NCBI RefSeq assembly: GCF_943912385.1
Contig: NZ_CALTTY010000015.1
Span: 1 to 39,757 of the forward strand
Direction: 5' to 3'
Length of the DNA: 39,757 nucleotides
Origin: an uncultured Anaerococcus sp.
Lineage (GTDB): Bacteria; Bacillota; Clostridia; Tissierellales; Peptoniphilaceae
A program made the position numbers and the translations under genes. This document shows positions 1 through 6,956 of this stretch, piece by piece. Position 1 is the stretch's first letter, and the number at the start of each line of letters is the position of its first letter. Under the pieces are notes generated by a model that saw only the letters and a program-made list of their open reading frames with translations, did no database searches and was not told the DNA's origin.

Positions 1-321
1 ATCATGTATTTTAATTTATTAACTATTACTTGACTTCCGATAGTTAGTCTCCACTCGCTCCGCTCAGTCGAGACGGGGGATGGGGTGTACTTGTCGAGAC
101 TTGGGGGTAAGTTTTTATCGGGACGTGTGTGTTGTGTATATTGGGATATGTTTGGTGTGCTTGTTATGGCGGATCTTGGTTGCTTGTAGAAAATGAGGGT
201 GATTGGTGGTTGTTCTGGTATTTTGTTGATTTTTTATAACATAATACGTATTTAAAGACAAATCGGGTGTATTCTATTGCGTATTTGCAAAAAGCATAGA
301 TAATAGACGTGGGAGGATTTT
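1..321. other. G/T-rich non-coding stretch at the window's left edge
   Basis: No convincing reading frame is present. From about 70 to 240 the plus strand is unusually rich in G and T compared with the A-rich genes that follow. The octamer GTCGAGAC occurs at 67-74 and again at 93-100, each followed by a run of G. The first copy can pair with GTCTCCAC at 47-54 (one mismatch), giving a hairpin with a 12-nt loop. The last 10 bases before the first gene carry its ribosome site (GGGAGGA, about 311-317). This could be the tail of a repeat or an RNA gene that starts left of the window; nothing identifies it. Confidence 0.4.
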
Positions 322-582
322 ATGAGGCCTAAGATTAAGATAACTTTAGTTGATAGAAAAGGTGACTTTAAATGTCACAAGGGATATGAGATTGGCAGGT
401 CTTGGGATTTTGATGAGGATAGGGGAGAGTTTTGCTCTCTTGCCATGCATACACTTTTTTCTATGGTGGATATCTTAAGATACGGAGGTGAGCTTCCAAA
501 GTCTATGTCAGGAGATATTCGCTTTGCTTGTCCTGATGCAGACGTGATTAATATTTTTAGAATCGAAAAAACCGATGACTAA
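322..582 (+). CDS. TIGR04076-like small protein
   Basis: An 86-residue soluble protein with an ATG start behind a strong GGGAGGA site. Its layout matches my memory of the TIGR04076 family: an N-terminal KIKITLVD strand, a central segment with FCSLAMHTLF followed by GGELP, and a C-terminal stretch with a Cys (FACPDAD) ending in a hydrophobic FRIEK strand. These small proteins have no firmly assigned reaction; their conserved Cys residues suggest metal or redox chemistry, which is inference. The stop overlaps the start of the DUF1294 gene by 8 bp, so the two are probably translationally coupled. No signal peptide or membrane segment is seen. It could also be an unrelated small protein with similar spacing. 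Confidence 0.6.
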   Translation: MRPKIKITLVDRKGDFKCHKGYEIGRSWDFDEDRGEFCSLAMHTLFSMVDILRYGGELPKSMSGDIRFACPDADVINIFRIEKTDD

Positions 583-1153
583 TATAGTAAATATCAAGGC
601 TTATATTTTACTAATAAATGTAGTAGAATTCATTTTATATTACCTTTATAAAAAATTAAGACCTGGGATTTTTAAAAGTATTCTTTCTGGACTTCTCTAT
701 ATAATAGCTATAGGTGGAGGTGGCCTGGGATCTATCCTTGCTATCCTAATTTTTTATAGGAGAGCCAGTAAGGAGGGGCTTAGCTTAAAGGTATTTGCCT
801 TTGTATCTTTTGCCATAGAGCTTATCCTTTATTTATTAGTTAATAATGATGTAGAGAATATAAATTTAGATTTTCTAGGGTATTTTAAAATCCATCCTTA
901 TCTACTGGCCTATATAGGGCTAGTAAACTTTATAACTTTCTTAGTCTTCGCCTATGATAAGTACAGGGCTAAAAATAGTAGGTGGAGGTTAAAAAATGGA
1001 TTATTACTCGGCCTATCCTTTATAGGTGGGGCCCTGGGTGGACTCATAGCCATGAAGGTTTTAAGGCATAAGACTAAAAAGACCTATTACAAGATAGGGC
1101 TTCCCCTAATGGTTTTGATGCAGGCCTTGCTAACAGTGTATTTTATGAATTAG
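575..1153 (+). CDS. DUF1294 membrane protein with an apparent second, diverged repeat
   Basis: A 192-residue hydrophobic protein of unknown function. The C-terminal part (about residues 115-190) is a typical DUF1294 domain: an FAYDKYRAKN motif, then a membrane hairpin containing GGALGGLIAMKVLRHKT and a final hydrophobic helix. DUF1294 proteins are usually about 80-100 residues. The N-terminal half (about residues 20-90) repeats the plan: a basic LYKKLRPG segment, then a helix with GGGGLGSILAILIFYRR and another hydrophobic helix. The gene therefore looks like an internal duplication whose first half has lost the YDK motif. It begins within the stop of the preceding gene (ATGACTAA overlap). The family's role is not known. 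Confidence 0.7.
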   Translation: MTNIVNIKAYILLINVVEFILYYLYKKLRPGIFKSILSGLLYIIAIGGGGLGSILAILIFYRRASKEGLSLKVFAFVSFAIELILYLLVNNDVENINLDFLGYFKIHPYLLAYIGLVNFITFLVFAYDKYRAKNSRWRLKNGLLLGLSFIGGALGGLIAMKVLRHKTKKTYYKIGLPLMVLMQALLTVYFMN

Positions 1154-1177
1154 ATTTTTAAATTGTGGAGCGTAATT

Positions 1178-1636
1178 ATGGTAGAAATAAGAAGAGAAGA
1201 AGATAAAAAATACAAGTTTAAATTTGTCAAAAAGGTCTTAGATTCCTTACCTGATTGGTTTTCTGATGGTGAGGCGAACCTATCCTATGCTAAGTCTAGT
1301 AGGGATATGGATACATATATTATAAGCGATGATGGGTTTGACCTGGGATTTTTAATAATCAAGGAGACTTCAGATAAGGCTATAGAAATATATTGCCTGG
1401 GCCTATATCCTTCATATAGGAATAAGGGTTTGGGCAAAATCCTAGTTAATGAAGTGCTTAGTAATTATAAGGATAAGTTTGACATAGTCCAGGTAAAGAC
1501 CCTAGGCTACGGCCTGGATAGGTATTATGATGAGACAATTTGTTTTTATAAGGATCTGGGTTTTATAAAGCTTGAGACAATCAAAGAAATATGGGGAGAG
1601 AGTAATCCTTGTATGATCATGGTAAAAAGTCTTTAA
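1178..1636 (+). CDS. GNAT-family N-acetyltransferase
   Basis: A 152-residue protein with a Gcn5-related acetyltransferase fold. The acetyl-CoA loop is visible as YRNKGLGKILVNEVL after a beta strand (IEIYCLGLYPSY), followed by FYKDLGFIKL near the end, the usual C-terminal GNAT strand. The substrate cannot be told from sequence. The frame opens with TTG at 1163, but the ATG at 1178 lies 7 nt after GGAG (1167-1170) and gives a normal GNAT N-terminus, so I start there. It follows the DUF1294 gene by 24 nt, is likely in the same transcript, and ends inside its own terminator. Confidence 0.75.
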   Translation: MVEIRREEDKKYKFKFVKKVLDSLPDWFSDGEANLSYAKSSRDMDTYIISDDGFDLGFLIIKETSDKAIEIYCLGLYPSYRNKGLGKILVNEVLSNYKDKFDIVQVKTLGYGLDRYYDETICFYKDLGFIKLETIKEIWGESNPCMIMVKSL

Positions 1637-1662
1637 GTAGAATTTACTTAAAGGCTTTTTTT
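1628..1662 (+). terminator. Rho-independent terminator after the GNAT gene
   Basis: The arms CTTTAAGTA (1631-1639) and TACTTAAAG (1645-1653) pair perfectly around a 5-nt loop, with three further outer pairs, and are followed by a T run (1656-1662). The stop codon of the GNAT gene lies inside the left arm. Confidence 0.8.
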
Positions 1663-1693
1663 CTTGCTCTCGCTAGTTTAAAGGTAGAAAAAC

Positions 1694-1722
1694 TTGCAAG
1701 AATTTTTTATACGTGGTACTAT
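1694..1722 (+). promoter_or_regulatory. Sigma-A-type promoter of the XRE gene
   Basis: TTGCAA (1694-1699), a 17-nt spacer and TACTAT (1717-1722). The -10 box lies inside the first of two operator-like repeats, which suggests that the XRE protein encoded downstream represses its own promoter. Confidence 0.55.
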
Positions 1723-1751
1723 AAATGTAACATTATTAGTACTATAAATGT
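1716..1751 (+). repeat. Two operator-like 13-bp direct repeats, 23 bp apart
   Basis: GTACTATAAATGT occurs exactly at 1716-1728 and 1739-1751. The ends also form an inverted pair, TGTAACA (1727-1733) and TGTTACA (1749-1755). The spacing is about two helical turns, the first copy overlaps the -10 box and the second lies in the early transcribed region. This is the expected geometry of an autoregulatory site for a small XRE dimer; binding itself is inference. Confidence 0.55.
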
Positions 1752-1783
1752 TACATGTTGTAAATAGCTGGGAGGAATCGGCT

Positions 1784-1987
1784 TTGGAAGTTGTTATAGA
1801 AAATAGGATAAGGGAATTTAGGAAAGAGTTGGGGCTTTCTCAAAGTAAGCTTGCTCAAATGGTTGGTTTAAAGCGTAGGTCTATTATGGCTTATGAAAAT
1901 AATACAATAAGCCCAACTCTGGAGACGGCTTATAAGATTTGCAAGGTTTTTGATAAGGATATCAAGGAAGTTTTTATATTTAAATAG
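1784..1987 (+). CDS. XRE-family helix-turn-helix regulator (Cro/CI type)
   Basis: A 67-residue DNA-binding protein that is almost entirely an XRE domain: IREFRKELGLSQSKLAQMV forms helices 1-2, GLKRRSIMAYENN the recognition helix, and PTLETAYKICKVFDKDIKEVF the closing helices. It resembles small single-domain regulators of the YozG type. The frame is open from an ATG at 1748, but that lies in the operator repeat and lacks a ribosome site. A TTG at 1784 sits 8 nt after GGAGG (1771-1775) and yields the normal short family length, so I start there. The paired repeats in its promoter suggest self-control. It is followed after 8 nt by an unknown gene that is probably co-transcribed. Confidence 0.85.
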   Translation: MEVVIENRIREFRKELGLSQSKLAQMVGLKRRSIMAYENNTISPTLETAYKICKVFDKDIKEVFIFK

Positions 1988-1995
1988 GAGAGATT

Positions 1996-2412
1996 ATGGG
2001 ATTATTATTTAATAGTAGTGAAGATATGGATAAAAAAGTAAGGGATAAGTTTGGAGATGACAAGGCCTACCTATTAGTATTTAAGCACAACAGCCCTGGC
2101 AAGGGTCTTGGCAAATTACTATTATCAAAAGTTTATTATGTGATGGATTCATCAAGGACTTTCATTTTGTATTTTGATCCAAAGGGAGTTTATGAATCAG
2201 AAATATCAAACACAGACAAGAAAGACTTTCTCTTTATGGCTTGGAATGAGATAGAAGACTTTGAACTTGTAGAAGGAAATAAGAAAATATTAAAAATAAA
2301 TCACCTAGGAAAAGTCTACCAATATGAGGTAGAAATGGATGGGAAGTTATTTAAAAATAATTATCAAAACTTAACTAAGCTTAAGGAAAATAATTGGTAC
2401 AGGGTAGAATGA
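1996..2412 (+). CDS. Hypothetical protein, possibly with a PH-like fold
   Basis: A 138-residue soluble protein that I do not recognise. The middle and C-terminal part alternates short beta strands (TFILYFDPKGVYE, FLFMAWNEIEDFELV, KILKINHLGKVYQYEV) and ends in a helix, a pattern seen in bacterial PH-like domains; this is a fold guess only. There is no signal peptide or membrane span. Eight nucleotides separate it from the XRE gene, with AGGAG before the ATG, and the broken GNAT gene follows after 11 nt, so the three form a small operon under the XRE promoter. Its role may relate to the regulator it is paired with, but nothing in the sequence says how. Confidence 0.6.
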   Translation: MGLLFNSSEDMDKKVRDKFGDDKAYLLVFKHNSPGKGLGKLLLSKVYYVMDSSRTFILYFDPKGVYESEISNTDKKDFLFMAWNEIEDFELVEGNKKILKINHLGKVYQYEVEMDGKLFKNNYQNLTKLKENNWYRVE

Positions 2413-2423
2413 GTGGATAGTAT

Positions 2424-3297
2424 ATGGGTTTAAAACTTATAAAGGCTAGTGAAGATAATTTTTATAGCCTTAGAAATTTAAAATGCCAGGCAGAAGACTT
2501 AGGTTATATAGATTCAGTAGTTTATTCTCTGGCGGAGTGCTTCCTGGACTATGACCATATGGATGCCTTCGCAATATATGATGGAGAAATATTAATAGGT
2601 TTTACCTCACTTTATTTTAAGGAAGATTTTGGCCAAATAGTAAACTTCTTTATTGGAGATGACTATCAAAATAAGTCTTATGGTAGAAGAGCTGTAAGTC
2701 TTATATGCCAAATGTTTAGGAATGATTATGGGGTTTCTACTATATCTGTGGGTGTTCTTGGGGATAATACCAAGGCCCTTGCTTTTTGGAACAAACTTGG
2801 ATTTATAGATACAGGTAATATAGAGGGAGATTATAAATATCTTAGGAAAGCTTTAAATAAGATTTATATATCTAATGACACCTATTTAAGTCCTTATTTC
2901 CCTGCCTATAATATTTGTTTAAAACGGTATGAAGATAACACACGGTCAAGATGGTCGATAATTCTAACACTTCTTATGATATGGACCAGCTTAAGAATAT
3001 GTATGGCTACCTTGATAGAAATGGTGACTTGTTTTATATAGTATATAAGAATGAGCTTGTGGGAGATTGTGCGATTTTTGATTATAATATGGTTGCTATT
3101 GTGATTTCTAATGATCATAGGGGAGATAATCTAGGATCTAAAGTTTTAAAAAGACTTATATCCTACGCTAGGGAGAAAAAATTGCTATACCTTAAGGCTG
3201 AAATATATGAATTTAACCATATTTCCAGGATTTAATCACTAAGTTTGGCTTTGAAAGTATAGTAGATAATTTGTATGCTTTGTCTTTAAAAGATTAA
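2424..3297 (+). pseudogene. Tandem GNAT acetyltransferase broken by two 1-nt frameshifts
   Basis: The first GNAT domain is complete (residues 1 to about 145; acetyl-CoA loop DDYQNKSYGRRAVSLI, then ALAFWNKLGF). The same frame continues through PYFPAYNICLKRYEDN, which reads like the start of a second GNAT domain, and then becomes nonsense after about 2948 and stops at 3041. The rest of domain two continues in another frame from about 2951 (VDNSNTSYDMDQLK, then SNDHRGDNLGSKVL), stops at 3235, and resumes in a third frame from 3232 as ITKFGFESIVDNLYALSLKD to the stop at 3297. Restoring one A near 2948-2950 and one A near 3230 would give one continuous protein of about 290 residues. Either the second domain is decaying or these are sequencing indels. 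The intact first domain might still make a working acetyltransferase. Confidence 0.75.
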
Positions 3298-3399
3298 TTT
3301 TAGATATTGGATTATATAATGTTTTATAGTATTTTTGGACTAGAAAAGGGTATAAATAGCTTAGATAAGAAGTTTTCAGACTAATATTTGGAGAAAGAT

Positions 3400-3876
3400 A
3401 TGGGCGAGATAATAGCTATACAAGATACTTATGGAGAGAGATTTCAATATTGTTGGGGATGTGGGGTAAAAAACGATGACGGTCTTCACCTAAAATCATA
3501 TCCATCTGACGATGGAAAGGAGGTTGTTACTAAGGTAAAACCAGGTTGGGTCTATACTGGTGGTGTGCCAAATAATTTATTTGGAGGCATGATCGCCATG
3601 GTATTTGACTGTCACGGGACAGCAAGTGCGGCATACTTTAAGCACATGGCCAAGGGTCTAGACCTTACTTATGATACAGTTATAGAAAGATTTATAACAG
3701 CTCACTTGGAAGTAGACTTTAAAAAGCCAACTCCTATGAATGAGGAAGTTGAAGTTGTGTCTACCCTAGAAGAACTTGGAGAAAGAAAAGCTATAATAAA
3801 TATGGTTTTGATTTGTAGGGGTGAAGTAAGAGCAAAAGCGAAGATGGTAGCTGTCGCTGTGAAAGATGATATGTAG
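3400..3876 (+). CDS. Hotdog-fold thioesterase family protein
   Basis: A 158-residue protein resembling PaaI/YbgC-type acyl-CoA thioesterases. The N-terminus has the CWGCGVKNDDGLHLKSY signature common in this group, then GWVYTGGVPNNLFGGMIAMVFDCHGTA, where the gly-rich turn and following helix form the hotdog core and carry candidate active-site residues, and later a strand AHLEVDFKKPTPM. The natural acyl-CoA substrate cannot be read from the sequence. The frame opens with TTG at 3388, but ATG 3400 sits 6 nt after GGAG (3390-3393) and is the better start. It lies alone about 100 nt after the broken GNAT gene. Confidence 0.75.
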   Translation: MGEIIAIQDTYGERFQYCWGCGVKNDDGLHLKSYPSDDGKEVVTKVKPGWVYTGGVPNNLFGGMIAMVFDCHGTASAAYFKHMAKGLDLTYDTVIERFITAHLEVDFKKPTPMNEEVEVVSTLEELGERKAIINMVLICRGEVRAKAKMVAVAVKDDM

Positions 3877-3973
3877 TAAATCTTATGAAATTTGAAAAAT
3901 GTTGCGAAAATAGGAATACTCAACAATATCAAATCTACCACAGCCAAGACCAAAAGACTAGGATAAGGATGTG

Positions 3974-4792
3974 ATGGATGCTATTCAAATGCTCCTGCGG
4001 TATATACCAAATATCGATTCCGTCCAGTCTTTTAGTGATAATCTTATAAAGAACAAGGCATATGAAAACCTAACCTTTGACTTTATCTTGGATAGCTTGG
4101 GTATGAGCGAAAAGGATGTACTATTTATTAGACTGCGTGGGGTTGTTTTTGATAAGTATTGGGATTATTATCAAGAAGATATCTGCACATCTTGTCAAAA
4201 AATTATACTTTTTAGACAAAGATATAAGACAAAGATAGAAGACTTATTAAGGTGTATAAGAAATGCGGTTGCCCATGGTGATTTTACCATTGTGGGTGAT
4301 AAGTTTGTAGGATTTAACAAGTATGAGGGTGAGAAAAAAGCAATTATCAAGATAAAACCTAAAAACTTAATCCGTGCTTTGGAGATTATCTCCTCAAGAA
4401 ATGAGTATAACAGGATAAGACTTATAGTCGAAAACCTCAGAAAAAATGGATTCAATGTAAAGCTTGAACCTTTTATTTATGATGAAAAAACAAATAGAAG
4501 ATATGTCTTTGATATACTTGCAGAAAAAGATGGTATTAAATATATATTTGAGATAGAAGATATAGCCTACCAAACTTATATGAACCCCCAAGATTTTGAG
4601 AGAATCCTAGCAAAAGTTGAACATTACAGAAAAGTCCTAGGTGGAGATTTAACGAGACTAGCCTTGGTACTTGATAAGACAAGGTCGACATAGGCAAGTT
4701 GGAAGCTTGCGGAAAAAATGGATAACTTGATTGTCCTAGATATTAATAGGTTGGCCTATTTGCCAGATACCATTAATGAAATATTTGTTTAA
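3974..4792 (+). pseudogene. HEPN-like plus nuclease-fold-like protein interrupted by an in-frame TAG
   Basis: Reading from ATG 3974 (GTG 3971 is also possible) gives 239 residues to TAG at 4691-4693; the same frame then continues for 32 sensible codons (WKLAEKMDNLIVLDINRLAYL) to TAA at 4790. The first half is helical and contains RNAVAHG near residue 97, the R-x4-H pattern typical of HEPN domains, many of which are RNases in defence or toxin systems. The C-terminal part has VFDILAEKDGIKYIFEIED, a strand-turn-strand with acidic residues reminiscent of the PD-(D/E)xK nuclease fold, but the usual Lys is replaced, so activity is uncertain. Both domain calls are by eye. The stop removes the last helix or strand only. 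No partner toxin or antitoxin gene adjoins it. Confidence 0.55.
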
Positions 4793-4849
4793 TGCTGTGT
4801 TGATTAATAAATGTTTTTCATAGAAATTTTGAAAAAATTGTAGAAATTT

Positions 4850-4903
4850 AAAATCGCCCCAATCCAAACTTATTATAGTTTGAGATTTTGGGACGATTTT
4901 ATT
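4850..4903. terminator. Terminator hairpin between convergent genes
   Basis: AAATCG-CCCC-AATCCAAACT (4850-4870) pairs imperfectly with AGTTTGAGATTTTGGGACGATTT (4877-4899) around TATTAT, followed by T-rich sequence. It lies between the plus-strand gene ending at 4792 and the minus-strand gene ending at 4904 and probably serves both. Confidence 0.65.
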
Positions 4904-5977
4904 TTACTTATCTTCCCTATTTTCTTTATTTTCTTTTAGGGAAAATTCTAATAGGACTGGATTGTGGTCAGAGTGGATAAAGCCAGAGGCTTGTCCCTCT
5001 ACTTTTTTAATTTCAATATTATCGGTAGCTAGAAATCCATCTATAATGCATTCATAGGAATCATTAGGGTTATATGGTTTGTGGTTTAGCCTTGAAGTGT
5101 GGACTTTTTCATCAAAGACTACGCTAATATTATCTGTCAGATATTCATAAGGAAAGGCAGATGGGTTCCAGAGGTCTTCTGGAATATCCGCTTCAAATCC
5201 CTCTCTTAGCTCTTGGTTAAAGTCGCCGCCGACTAGGACGAAGTTACCCTTGTTAAACTCCTCTGTGATAAAGGCTATGATTTGCTTTGTTTGGGCTAGT
5301 CTACCATTTGACCCTGATTCATAGGCATCTAGGTGAACATTAACCAGAACTAGGTTCTTATCACTATCTTCTATTGGTAGATAGGAGGCATTGAATGCTC
5401 TTTTAAGGTTTGCAAGTTTTACCGGCCACTTGTGTGGGATTGGTTGTTGGTATCTGTATGATGATTCGATTTCTAATTTGCTGTTGGTATAGATACCAGA
5501 ATTGACCTTGCCTATAGGTGGGATAGGGAAGGGAACGAAGTTGACCTTATAGTTATATGCAAAGCTTGATCCGCCCCCCAGGTCCTTGTCAAAATAGCCC
5601 ACTTCGTTTATATAGTATGTTCTTTTTGAATCACTATCTACCTCTTGTAATAAAAGGAGGTCAGGGTCAATCTCTTTTATCTGCCTAGAGATCCCAGCCA
5701 GAGCATCTTCTACATGGTCTTTTGATATAGGATTTACCATTTCACCACCGTCCATAAAGAAGTCTGTATCCTTATCAAGTCCACCATATCCTATATTCCA
5801 TGTTAGGACCTTGTAATCTTGGTCTAATTTTAATTTCTCATCGGTCTTACCAGATATTGCCACTTCTTCTATATCCTTTGGCTTGTAGTCTGTTGCCATT
5901 AGGTAGGCGAGTAGGCAAAGAAAGGCAACAAGTAGGATTAAAAATATGTATCCTATAATTTTTAATAAATTTTTCAT
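4904..5977 (-). CDS. Membrane-anchored endonuclease/exonuclease/phosphatase family protein
   Basis: A 357-residue protein with one N-terminal membrane helix (residues about 5-27) that probably anchors it with the catalytic domain outside the cell. The EEP fold motifs appear in order: VLTWNIGYGG (57-66), LLLLQEVDSD (107-116, the metal-binding Glu), VNVHLDAYESGSNGRLAQ (212-229), GGDFNQE (250-256) and SDHNPVLLEF near the end, which supplies the catalytic Asp-His. All key residues are present, so it should be an active phosphodiesterase or phosphatase. The family cuts nucleic acids, sphingomyelin or inositol phosphates, and the substrate here is unknown. It is a single gene, divergent from the HAD gene. 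Confidence 0.8.
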   Translation of the reverse strand: MKNLLKIIGYIFLILLVAFLCLLAYLMATDYKPKDIEEVAISGKTDEKLKLDQDYKVLTWNIGYGGLDKDTDFFMDGGEMVNPISKDHVEDALAGISRQIKEIDPDLLLLQEVDSDSKRTYYINEVGYFDKDLGGGSSFAYNYKVNFVPFPIPPIGKVNSGIYTNSKLEIESSYRYQQPIPHKWPVKLANLKRAFNASYLPIEDSDKNLVLVNVHLDAYESGSNGRLAQTKQIIAFITEEFNKGNFVLVGGDFNQELREGFEADIPEDLWNPSAFPYEYLTDNISVVFDEKVHTSRLNHKPYNPNDSYECIIDGFLATDNIEIKKVEGQASGFIHSDHNPVLLEFSLKENKENREDK

Positions 5978-6065
5978 AAATACCTCACATTCTTATGATA
6001 AGGATATCATTAAAGATAGATAAAGTAAATATATAATAAAAATATATTAATATAAAGGAGATAGG

Positions 6066-6761
6066 ATGAAAAATATTTTATGGGATATAGACGGGACCCT
6101 TTTAAATTTTGACCTGGCAGAAACTGCCGCCTTAAATAAGTGCTTTGAAATCTTTGATCTCAATCAGCCAGATGATAAGATGGTAAACGATTATAAAAAT
6201 ATAAATGATTCTTATTGGGAGAGGCTTGAAAGAAATGAAATTACTAGAGAAGAAGTACTTGTGGGGAGGTTTAAGGAGTTTTTTAGGGACTATGGAATAG
6301 ATGACAAATTGGCTTCACCTTTCAATTATAATTTTCAGGTAGAGCTAGGTAAGACCTATATTTTTAATCCCCATGGTGATGAGCTTGTTAGAAAATTTTT
6401 TGGAGTATATGACCAGTACGCTGTTACAAATGGCTCTTTAATTGCCCAAAGGGGGAAGTTAGAAGGATCTGACTTGAATAAGTTTTTTAAAAAGTCTTTT
6501 ATATCTGAGCTTGTTGGTTTTGAAAAGCCAGATAAGAGATTTTTTGACCATGTCTTTAAAGAAATAGGCTCAAATAATTTAGAAGATTATGTAATAATAG
6601 GTGATTCTTTAACTTCGGATATGCTCGGGGGAATAAATGCCAATATAAAGACTATTTGGTATAATCCAGAAGGTAAAGAAAACTACTTAGATTTAGCTAT
6701 AGACAGAGAGATTAGGTCTCTTAAGGAGGTGGAAAAAGTCCTTGGTGAAATTTTTATCTAA
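6066..6761 (+). CDS. HAD hydrolase, YjjG-like nucleotidase family
   Basis: A 231-residue cytoplasmic phosphatase. The four HAD motifs are clear: DIDGTL (nucleophile Asp7 and Asp9), VTNGS (motif II), FEKPDKRFF (motif III Lys) and IIGDSLTSDMLGG (motif IV acids). The helical cap between motifs I and II and the motif IV wording resemble the YjjG/YfnB subfamily, which dephosphorylates pyrimidine nucleoside monophosphates, including non-canonical ones. This would fit the nucleoside uptake genes elsewhere in the window, but substrate assignment is only by resemblance. The ATG at 6066 follows an AAAGGAG site, and the AT-rich upstream region holds TATAAT-like boxes. Confidence 0.75.
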   Translation: MKNILWDIDGTLLNFDLAETAALNKCFEIFDLNQPDDKMVNDYKNINDSYWERLERNEITREEVLVGRFKEFFRDYGIDDKLASPFNYNFQVELGKTYIFNPHGDELVRKFFGVYDQYAVTNGSLIAQRGKLEGSDLNKFFKKSFISELVGFEKPDKRFFDHVFKEIGSNNLEDYVIIGDSLTSDMLGGINANIKTIWYNPEGKENYLDLAIDREIRSLKEVEKVLGEIFI

Positions 6762-6847
6762 ATTGAATAAAGCTATGAAAAATGTATAATATTTGAGGAT
6801 AAGAGTAAGAAAACTTATTCTATAATACGATTTTTTAAGGAGGAAAA

Positions 6848-6895
6848 ATGGATAAGGCATCGCCCTATCGAAGGTATAGGATAAATAGATACTAG
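6848..6895 (+). CDS. 15-residue leader peptide upstream of mgtE
   Basis: A short frame, ATG 6848 to TAG 6895, encodes MDKASPYRRYRINRY. It is preceded by TAAGGAGG (6836-6843), as strong a ribosome site as any in the window, 4 nt before the ATG. A TATAAT box lies at 6821-6826. The peptide has five Arg or Lys codons in its second half and one Pro codon (CCC). It lies 61 nt before mgtE. Known Mg transporter genes mgtA and corA of enteric bacteria are controlled by short leader peptides (mgtL, corL), so the same role is plausible here; the sequences are not obviously related. The frame is too short to prove by itself; the ribosome site and the position are the evidence. Confidence 0.6.
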   Translation: MDKASPYRRYRINRY

Positions 6896-6951
6896 TATAG
6901 TGGTGGATTTCTGTTTGCCATTATACAGAAAATTTTAAAATACTATAGGAG
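6864..6951 (+). promoter_or_regulatory. Structured leader between the leader peptide and mgtE
   Basis: GTATAGTGG (6895-6903), beginning on the last base of the leader stop codon, pairs with CCATTATAC (6918-6926; one G-U) around a 14-nt loop. In addition TATAGGA occurs twice: inside the leader frame (6875-6881) and over the mgtE ribosome site (6944-6950). CCTAT (6864-6868), also in the leader frame, can pair with either copy, and TATAGT (6896-6901) can pair with ACTATA (6942-6947). These exclusive pairings would let ribosome position on the leader decide whether the mgtE start is exposed. The pairings are short and found by eye. Confidence 0.4.
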
Positions 6952-6956
6952 ATAAA

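Noticed and set aside
2906..3118. 70-residue minus-strand frame over the GNAT pseudogene
   Set aside because: It opposes a recognisable acetyltransferase domain and has no ribosome site.
4691..4693. TAG read as pyrrolysine or a programmed read-through codon
   Set aside because: No pyrrolysine genes or downstream signal are seen and the family has no such precedent; a nonsense mutation is simpler.
6780..6956. M-box magnesium riboswitch upstream of mgtE
   Set aside because: The leader is short, contains a well-initiated peptide frame, and I could not find the conserved M-box stems; a covariance-model scan would settle it.
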